Source of the DNA: PS1 clade bacterium | GTDB lineage: Bacteria > Pseudomonadota > Alphaproteobacteria > RS24 | Length of the DNA stretch: 11,209 bases | NCBI GenBank assembly: GCA_016779015.1 | Contig: JADHOK010000041.1 | Location: forward strand, 1-11,209 | Direction: 5' to 3' | In this document: positions 7,281 through 11,209 of the stretch, in pieces | How positions within the stretch are numbered: the first letter of the stretch is position 1 | Layout of the letters: every line of letters begins with the position of its first letter | The notes under the pieces: model-generated | What the model was told of the DNA's origin: nothing | The model's input: the letters and a program-made list of their open reading frames with translations, nothing else | The model's database searches: none | Position numbers and translations under genes: made by a program

Positions 7281-8006
7281 ATGCCGCAAATCGTTCTGGT
7301 CGATGACGACGCCAATATACTTGCCTCGGTGCGCATGGCGCTGGAGGCTGAGGGCTTTGGTGTGCGCAGCTTCACGGATGGCGAAAGCGCGCTTGAGGGG
7401 TTGGCGCAAACGCCTGCCGATATCGGTGTCTTTGACATTAAAATGCCGCGCATGGACGGTCTCGAATTGCTCAGAAAACTGCGCCAAACCAGCCAAATGC
7501 CGGTGGTATTTCTGACCTCCAAAGACGATGAGATTGATGAGGTTTTCGGCCTCAAAATGGGGGCTGATGATTACATCACCAAACCGTTTTCGCAGCGCCT
7601 GCTCATCGAGCGCATTCGCGCCGTGCTGCGCCGTACCAAAGCGCGCGCCAAGCCGGCGCATGAGACCACGCAGAGCACCGACAGCCAGAGTGATAATGGC
7701 GCGGTGATGACGCGCGGGCGTCTGACATTGGACGCAGAGCGTCATGATTGCTTATGGGGTGGCAAGACGGTATCGCTGACTGTCACCGAGTTCATTATAC
7801 TGGATGCGCTGGCGCGACGCCCAGGTGTGGTGAAAAGTCGCGACTCGCTGATGGACGCGGCTTACGACGATCAAATCTATGTCGATGACCGCACCATTGA
7901 CAGCCACATCAAGCGCTTGCGGCGTAAGTTTCGCCAAGTCGATAAAACTTTCGACGCCATCGAAACGCTTTATGGCGTCGGCTATAAGTTCAAAGAAGTG
8001 CATTAA
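7281..8006 (+). CDS. chvI: Two-component response regulator ChvI (BvrR/ExoI-type, OmpR family)
   Basis: This is the DNA-binding partner of the ChvG kinase, which governs envelope, acid and host-associated responses in Rhizobiales. The protein has 241 residues. The receiver domain (1-115) has the acidic pocket Asp8/Asp9/Asp10, phospho-acceptor Asp52 in VFDIKMPRMDG, Thr79 and Lys101 in KPF. The C-terminal winged helix (about 145-240) contains LTVTEFIILDAL, the recognition-helix region DDRTIDSHIKRLRRKF, and the closing wing ETLYGVGYKF. The ATG at 7281 follows AAGGAA (7270-7275). The gene leads the chvI-chvG-hprK cluster. The order and the hprK linkage make ChvI more likely than another OmpR-family regulator. 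The upstream repeats at 7172-7198 may be a regulatory site. Confidence 0.93.
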   Translation: MPQIVLVDDDANILASVRMALEAEGFGVRSFTDGESALEGLAQTPADIGVFDIKMPRMDGLELLRKLRQTSQMPVVFLTSKDDEIDEVFGLKMGADDYITKPFSQRLLIERIRAVLRRTKARAKPAHETTQSTDSQSDNGAVMTRGRLTLDAERHDCLWGGKTVSLTVTEFIILDALARRPGVVKSRDSLMDAAYDDQIYVDDRTIDSHIKRLRRKFRQVDKTFDAIETLYGVGYKFKEVH

Positions 8007-9752
8007 ATGGCTGAAACAGAAGCGCGCAAAACCATAAAGCCCAGCTTCTGGCGGTCGCTGATAGCGCGCCTTATCGGCCTTAATATGCTGGGTCTATTAG
8101 TGCTGGTCGGCGGCTTTTTAATGTTTCAAGAAAGCCGCCAATTGCTCACCAATGCCTATCGCCAAAGCCTCGAGACACAAGCCAATCTCATCGCTGGCAC
8201 GCTGGCCCCGACGGCGCAGGCCGATAATCCGTTTCAATTTTTCGAGCCCTCTATCGTCAATCGCCTGTTGCAAAATGGCGGGCGCTCGGACTGGCAATTG
8301 CGTGATGCCGAAGCGGTGCTGGCGCGCGCCCGATTGGTTTCCAATTCGCGCTTGCGGCTCTATGCGCGCAATGGCCGGCTGGTGCTCGACAGCGCGCATA
8401 TGGACCGCTCGGCGCGGGTCATTTCCAAAACCCTGCCGCCCATGCCCAATAACGATTCCATGCCCGGCATGGTGCAGGGCTGGATGACCGGCTTGGCGTC
8501 TTTATGGCGCGACCCGACGCCTTTATTGAGCGAGATAAACGCCGCCGATGGGTTGCGTCTGGCGGAAGTGGCGCGCGCGCTGCGCGGTCAACCGGCCAGT
8601 GCGCAAAGGCAATCGGAAGAAGGCGGCGATATTCTGACCGTCGCCGTGCCGGTGCAGGGCTATCGTGCCATTGTCGGCGCGCTAATGGTCTCGACCCGCC
8701 CCGGCGAGATCGACGCGCTTTTGGCCGAGGAGCGGCGGCTCATCTTCCAGCTTTCGGCCATCGCCCTGGCCGTCAATATCATCACCTCGCTGCTGCTGGC
8801 CGCCACAATGGTGGTGCCGGTGCGCAAGCTGGCCGCCGCTATGCGAGGCTTTGGCGGGGCTGCGCCAAGTCTGCCGGGGCTTGAGACGATACCCGATATG
8901 TCGCATCGGCGTGACGAGATTGGCGAGTTGTCGGGCGCATTGCGCGATATGACCGACCGCTTATTGGCGCGCATTAACACGATTGACCGCTTTGCGGCGG
9001 ATGTCGCGCATGAGCTCAAAAACCCGCTGACCTCGCTGCACAGCGCTGTGCAGACGCTCGACCAAGCGCAAGATAAAAGCCGCAGCGACGACCACGCGCA
9101 GCTCATGGCCATCATCCATAATGACGTCAATCGGTTGAACCGACTGATTTCAGATATCTCCAAAGCGACGCGCCTCGACGCCGAGCTGAGCCTTGAGCCA
9201 AGCGCCCCTTTCGACCTCAGCGCGCTGGCCGGCGAGCTGGTGACCGCGTTGAGCGACGGCTTTGAAAGCGATAATAAAGTGACGCTGGTCGCGCGCACCG
9301 ATACGCCGTATCCGGTTTTGGGGCAAAAGCCGCGCATCGCCCAAATCATCGATAATCTGCTGACCAATGCCGTCTCCTTTACCCCGGCCGGAGGCCGCGT
9401 ATTTTTGACCACCCAGCAGCGCGACGGGCAGGCACTTTTATTGATCGCCGATGAAGGCCCCGGGCTGGCCGCCGACACGCAGGAGAAAATCTTCGATCGC
9501 TTCTACACCGACCGCAGCAAGCAACCCGAAGCGTCCAATTCAAAGCTCGGCCATTCGGGTCTTGGGCTTTCAATATCGCGGCAGATTGCCCGCGCCCATG
9601 GCGGCGAGTTGATTGCCGATAATCGCCCCGACGGCACCGGCGCTTATTTTACCCTCAGCCTGCCTTTGGCCGAGGCCGCGCCGCGCCGCCGCCGCGGCGA
9701 AAAAGAGGTCAATAAAGAGGCCGACAGAACGGTCGGCGATATAAATGAGTGA
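8007..9752 (+). CDS. chvG: Sensor histidine kinase ChvG (BvrS/ExoS-type)
   Basis: This membrane kinase phosphorylates ChvI. The protein has 581 residues. A first TM segment (about 21-40) is followed by a periplasmic sensor region of about 200 residues and a second TM (about 246-270), then a HAMP linker (to about 325). The HisKA domain has phospho-acceptor His335 in ADVAHELKNPLTSL. The HATPase domain shows the N-box DNLLTNAV (Asn450/Asn454), G1 DEGPG (482-486) and G2 GHSGLGLSISRQIARAHGG. The C-terminal tail after about 558 is basic (RRRRGEKE) and then polar, probably disordered. The ATG follows the chvI stop codon with no gap and with only a weak ribosome binding site, so translational coupling is likely. 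The end overlaps hprK by 8 bases. Confidence 0.93.
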   Translation: MAETEARKTIKPSFWRSLIARLIGLNMLGLLVLVGGFLMFQESRQLLTNAYRQSLETQANLIAGTLAPTAQADNPFQFFEPSIVNRLLQNGGRSDWQLRDAEAVLARARLVSNSRLRLYARNGRLVLDSAHMDRSARVISKTLPPMPNNDSMPGMVQGWMTGLASLWRDPTPLLSEINAADGLRLAEVARALRGQPASAQRQSEEGGDILTVAVPVQGYRAIVGALMVSTRPGEIDALLAEERRLIFQLSAIALAVNIITSLLLAATMVVPVRKLAAAMRGFGGAAPSLPGLETIPDMSHRRDEIGELSGALRDMTDRLLARINTIDRFAADVAHELKNPLTSLHSAVQTLDQAQDKSRSDDHAQLMAIIHNDVNRLNRLISDISKATRLDAELSLEPSAPFDLSALAGELVTALSDGFESDNKVTLVARTDTPYPVLGQKPRIAQIIDNLLTNAVSFTPAGGRVFLTTQQRDGQALLLIADEGPGLAADTQEKIFDRFYTDRSKQPEASNSKLGHSGLGLSISRQIARAHGGELIADNRPDGTGAYFTLSLPLAEAAPRRRRGEKEVNKEADRTVGDINE

Positions 9753-10203
9753 GACGCATCACGCCAGCGCCGTGCTGCTGCCGGCTGGTGGCGTGCTGTT
9801 GCTTGGCCCGTCGGGCAGCGGTAAATCCGGCCTCGCCGCGCAGCTCATCCAAAACAATGATGCGAAGTTGATTGCCGATGACCGCGTTGCCCTTAAAAGG
9901 CACGACACCAAGCTCATCGCCAGCCCGCCATCATCGCTTGCCGGAAAATTGGAATTGCGTGGTCTCGGCATCGTCGCCATGCCTCATATTGACGAGGCCG
10001 AAATTGTGCTGGCGGTCGACTTGGTGGCGCGCGGCGGCGTGCCGCGCGTGGCGGCTGAAAACCATTTCGCGCATGACGGGGTGGCGGTACCAAAACTGGC
10101 ACTTTGCGCTTTCGACATCGCCACGCCCGCCGCCATCACCCACGCATTGGCGCATTTGCCAACCACCGGCTTTAACGCTGACGGGGTTTATTCCGCTTCT
10201 TGA
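9745..10203 (+). CDS. hprK: HPr kinase/phosphorylase, short alphaproteobacterial form
   Basis: HprK phosphorylates and dephosphorylates a serine of HPr. At 152 residues this protein has only the catalytic domain and lacks the N-terminal domain of the roughly 310-residue Firmicutes enzyme; short forms of this kind are normal in Alphaproteobacteria. Visible are His6 in HASAV (equivalent to the catalytic-region His upstream of the P-loop), Walker A GPSGSGKS (21-28), LIADDRV with Asp45/Asp46, and the HprK signature LELRGLGIV (69-77). The start ATG overlaps the chvG stop in ATGAGTGA, pointing to coupled translation. Its substrate HPr is encoded two genes downstream. In Brucella hprK is co-transcribed with bvrR/bvrS, which this layout matches. 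Confidence 0.93.
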   Translation: MSETHHASAVLLPAGGVLLLGPSGSGKSGLAAQLIQNNDAKLIADDRVALKRHDTKLIASPPSSLAGKLELRGLGIVAMPHIDEAEIVLAVDLVARGGVPRVAAENHFAHDGVAVPKLALCAFDIATPAAITHALAHLPTTGFNADGVYSAS

Positions 10204-10206
10204 TAT

Positions 10207-10247
10207 GGCGGCAAAACTCTTGCAAGCTGGCGCAAGTAAAACGCCGC
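10207..10247 (+). other. Potential two-part hairpin abutting the EIIA ribosome binding site
   Basis: In the 57-base gap after hprK, GCGGC (10208-10212) can pair with GCCGC (10243-10247), and inside it CTTGC (10219-10223) pairs with GCAAG (10232-10236). A symmetric 6+6 internal loop (AAAACT/TAAAAC) separates the stems and the apical loop has 8 bases. The 3' arm ends two bases before AGGAG (10250-10254), the EIIA ribosome binding site. It could modulate translation or mark an mRNA processing point. There is no U-tract, so it is not a classical terminator. Confidence 0.35.
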
Positions 10248-10260
10248 AAAGGAGACGCAT

Positions 10261-10671
10261 ATGATCGGTTTGGTTTTGGTCACCCATGGTGCTTTGGCCG
10301 ATGAATTTCGCGCTGCGCTGGAACATGTGGTCGGGCCGCAGGGTAATATGGCCAGCATTTGTATCGGGGCCGATGATAATATGGAAAAGCGACGGCAGGA
10401 TATTGTCGATGCCATAGGCGAGGTCGATAGCGGCAATGGCGTCGTGTTGCTGACCGATATGTTTGGCGGCACGCCGTCCAATCTAGCGATTTCGCTTTTG
10501 GAGAAAAACCGCGTCGAAGTGATTGCCGGTATCAATCTGCCCATGCTTATCAAGCTGGCTTCGGTGCGCGAGACCATGCCACTGGCCGAGGCGCTGCTGG
10601 AAGCCAAACAGGCGGCGCAAAAATATATTTCCGTCGCCAGCGAAGTGCTGGGCGAAGCAAGCGATGCATGA
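10261..10671 (+). CDS. PTS EIIA component, mannose family (ManX/EIIA-Man-like)
   Basis: The protein accepts phosphate from HPr on a histidine. It has 136 residues and is a stand-alone IIA domain. The N-terminal strand MIGLVLVTHG places the active-site His9 as in EIIA-Man, and VVLLTDMFGGTPSNLA (about 60-75) is the family's second hallmark. No EIIB, EIIC or EIID gene is present nearby, so it probably does not drive mannose uptake and is regulatory, as proposed for the incomplete PTS of Brucella and related bacteria. A strong ribosome binding site (AAGGAG, 10249-10254) precedes the ATG. It lies 57 bases after hprK and 15 bases before the HPr gene. Confidence 0.93.
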   Translation: MIGLVLVTHGALADEFRAALEHVVGPQGNMASICIGADDNMEKRRQDIVDAIGEVDSGNGVVLLTDMFGGTPSNLAISLLEKNRVEVIAGINLPMLIKLASVRETMPLAEALLEAKQAAQKYISVASEVLGEASDA

Positions 10672-10686
10672 AGATGACGCCTCACA

Positions 10687-10974
10687 ATGAGCGATGAGCC
10701 CGAAGCGGGGTTCACCCGCAATGTCACCATTGTCAATCAACGCGGCCTGCACGCCCGCGCCTCCGCCAAATTCGTCCGAATGGCCGAGAGTTTTGACGCG
10801 CAAGTCAGCGTCTCGCGCGGCGATGAAACCGTCAACGCCACCTCGATTATGGGGCTGATGATGTTGGGTGCCGCCGCCGGCACGGCCATCACCGTCACCG
10901 CCAATGGCCGCCAAGCCGAAACCGCCCTAGATGCGCTATGCGCTTTAATCGCCGATAAATTCGGCGAGGATTGA
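10687..10974 (+). CDS. ptsH: Phosphocarrier protein HPr
   Basis: HPr relays phosphate from EI to EIIA and is a substrate for HprK. The protein has 95 residues. The EI-dependent site is His22 in NQRGLHARASAKFV, and the HprK target is Ser53 in ATSIMGLMMLGAAAG, equivalent to Ser46 in Gram-positive HPr. Both sites are intact, matching the presence of hprK. The first eight residues (MSDEPEAG) are an acidic N-terminal extension compared with the minimal HPr. No good ribosome binding site precedes the ATG, so translation is probably coupled to EIIA. No ptsI (EI) gene is in the window; in this class a PtsP-type EI encoded elsewhere would be the likely donor. Confidence 0.96.
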   Translation: MSDEPEAGFTRNVTIVNQRGLHARASAKFVRMAESFDAQVSVSRGDETVNATSIMGLMMLGAAAGTAITVTANGRQAETALDALCALIADKFGED

Positions 10975-11001
10975 GCCCTTTTCTAGCCCTTCTTTTAGCC
11001 C
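10974..11001. repeat. Three phased AGCCC motifs after the HPr gene
   Basis: AGCCC occurs at 10974-10978, 10985-10989 and 10997-11001, spaced 11 and 12 bases and separated by T-rich tracts (TTTTCT, TTCTTTT). The spacing is near one helical turn. It may be slippage or a multi-site binding region; no hairpin terminator was found between HPr and ahcY. Confidence 0.4.
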
Positions 11002-11033
11002 CACATAAAGCCATTAAAAGAGCCTTCAAAATA

Positions 11034-11053
11034 ATATAAAGAAATCTTTATAT
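11034..11053. promoter_or_regulatory. Perfect 20 bp palindrome upstream of ahcY, candidate SAH/SAM-cycle operator
   Basis: ATATAAAGA (11034-11042) and TCTTTATAT (11045-11053) are perfect 9 bp inverted arms with a two-base centre, AA. The site lies 59 bases before the ahcY ATG and directly upstream of a possible promoter. A short AT-rich palindrome with core ATAAAGA/TCTTTAT fits a dimeric ArsR-type repressor. SahR, which senses S-adenosylhomocysteine and controls ahcY and methionine genes in Proteobacteria, is my leading candidate. That assignment is from memory of the family and is not proven here. Confidence 0.65.
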
Positions 11054-11058
11054 GCTTC

Positions 11059-11087
11059 TTGCGGTATTGTGGCAAAAGCTGCTAAAA
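11059..11087 (+). promoter_or_regulatory. Weak candidate promoter of ahcY
   Basis: TTGCGG (11059-11064) and CTAAAA (11082-11087) are separated by 17 bases. The -35 begins six bases after the palindrome, so a bound repressor would block RNA polymerase. The -10 is a poor match, so this is tentative. Confidence 0.3.
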
Positions 11088-11112
11088 CACGCCAAATTGC
11101 AGGAGATGTATA

Positions 11113-11209
11113 ATGACGCAAGATTATAAAGTTGCCGATATTTCGCTGGCCGATTGGGGCCGCAAGGAAATCGCCATTGCCGAAACCGAAATGCCGGGCC
11201 TGATGGCGT
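11113..11209 (+). CDS. ahcY: S-adenosylhomocysteinase, N-terminal fragment cut by window edge
   Basis: The enzyme hydrolyses S-adenosylhomocysteine to adenosine and homocysteine, using bound NAD, and removes the product inhibitor of methyltransferases. Only the first 32 residues are in the window. They contain the highly conserved start YKVADISLADWGRKEI followed by AIAETEMPGLMA, which is diagnostic for this family. AGGAG at 11101-11105 lies 7 bases before the ATG. The rest of the gene, including the NAD-binding domain, is outside the window. Control through the palindrome at 11034-11053 is likely. The gap of about 140 bases from HPr, with its own operator-like site, suggests a separate transcription unit. 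Confidence 0.93.
   Translation, partial: MTQDYKVADISLADWGRKEIAIAETEMPGLMA

Noticed and set aside
7076..7306. Possible small gene on the + strand between pckA and chvI
   Set aside because: No ribosome binding site, unlikely composition, runs into chvI in another frame, and occupies the region expected to hold the divergent promoters.
9745..10203. hprK as a truncated pseudogene because it is half the length of Firmicutes HprK
   Set aside because: Short kinase-domain-only forms are normal in Alphaproteobacteria and the P-loop, Asp pair and signature motif are intact.
10204..10260. Possible intrinsic terminator between hprK and EIIA
   Set aside because: The hairpin is followed by a ribosome binding site and not by a U-tract, so it is recorded as a potential regulatory structure.
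10975..11112. SAM or SAH riboswitch upstream of ahcY
   Set aside because: The leader is short and AT-rich and I cannot find the paired helices of a SAH, SAM-II or SAM/SAH aptamer; the perfect palindrome points to a protein operator.

Overview
The window looks like chromosomal DNA of an alphaproteobacterium. The strongest evidence is the run chvI - chvG - hprK - PTS EIIA - HPr - ahcY with pckA divergent from chvI, an arrangement I know from Rhizobiales and relatives (BvrR/BvrS in Brucella, ChvI/ChvG in Agrobacterium). The short HprK, consisting of the kinase domain only, is also typical of this class. Genus and species cannot be read from the sequence. Coding regions are moderately GC-rich with similar codon use throughout, and I see no insertion sequence, prophage, CRISPR array or other sign of recent transfer.

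Layout, left to right. A tRNA-Arg(CCG) on the minus strand touches the left edge. It is followed by about 340 bases without a convincing gene, containing a degenerate tandem array of a 12-13 bp unit. A small unrecognised membrane protein gene (+) then converges on methylmalonyl-CoA epimerase (-). Upstream of the epimerase on the same strand lies the ATPase of an ABC-2 type transporter (-), with no permease beside it. DNA polymerase I (polA, +) is divergent from the ATPase across a short region that carries a perfect inverted repeat. polA and the ATP-dependent PEP carboxykinase gene (pckA, -) converge on a strong bidirectional terminator. Across a 259-base promoter region, pckA is divergent from a tightly packed + strand cluster: response regulator chvI, sensor kinase chvG (0 bp gap), hprK (8 bp overlap), a mannose-family EIIA and HPr. 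The window ends in the first 32 codons of S-adenosylhomocysteinase (ahcY), preceded by a perfect 20 bp palindrome that is probably an operator.

How the genes fit together. ChvG/ChvI is an envelope and acid stress two-component system, and pckA is a known ChvI target in Agrobacterium. HprK, EIIA-Man and HPr form an incomplete PTS: no EI and no sugar permease (EIIB/C/D) are visible, so it is probably regulatory rather than transporting. The organisation suggests coordination of carbon status, gluconeogenesis and envelope sensing. This system is already described in Brucella and Agrobacterium. I found no convincing undescribed system. The items most worth a second look are non-coding: the ahcY palindrome, the polA/ABC inverted repeat, the repeat cluster before chvI, the hairpin abutting the EIIA ribosome binding site, and the tandem array near the tRNA.
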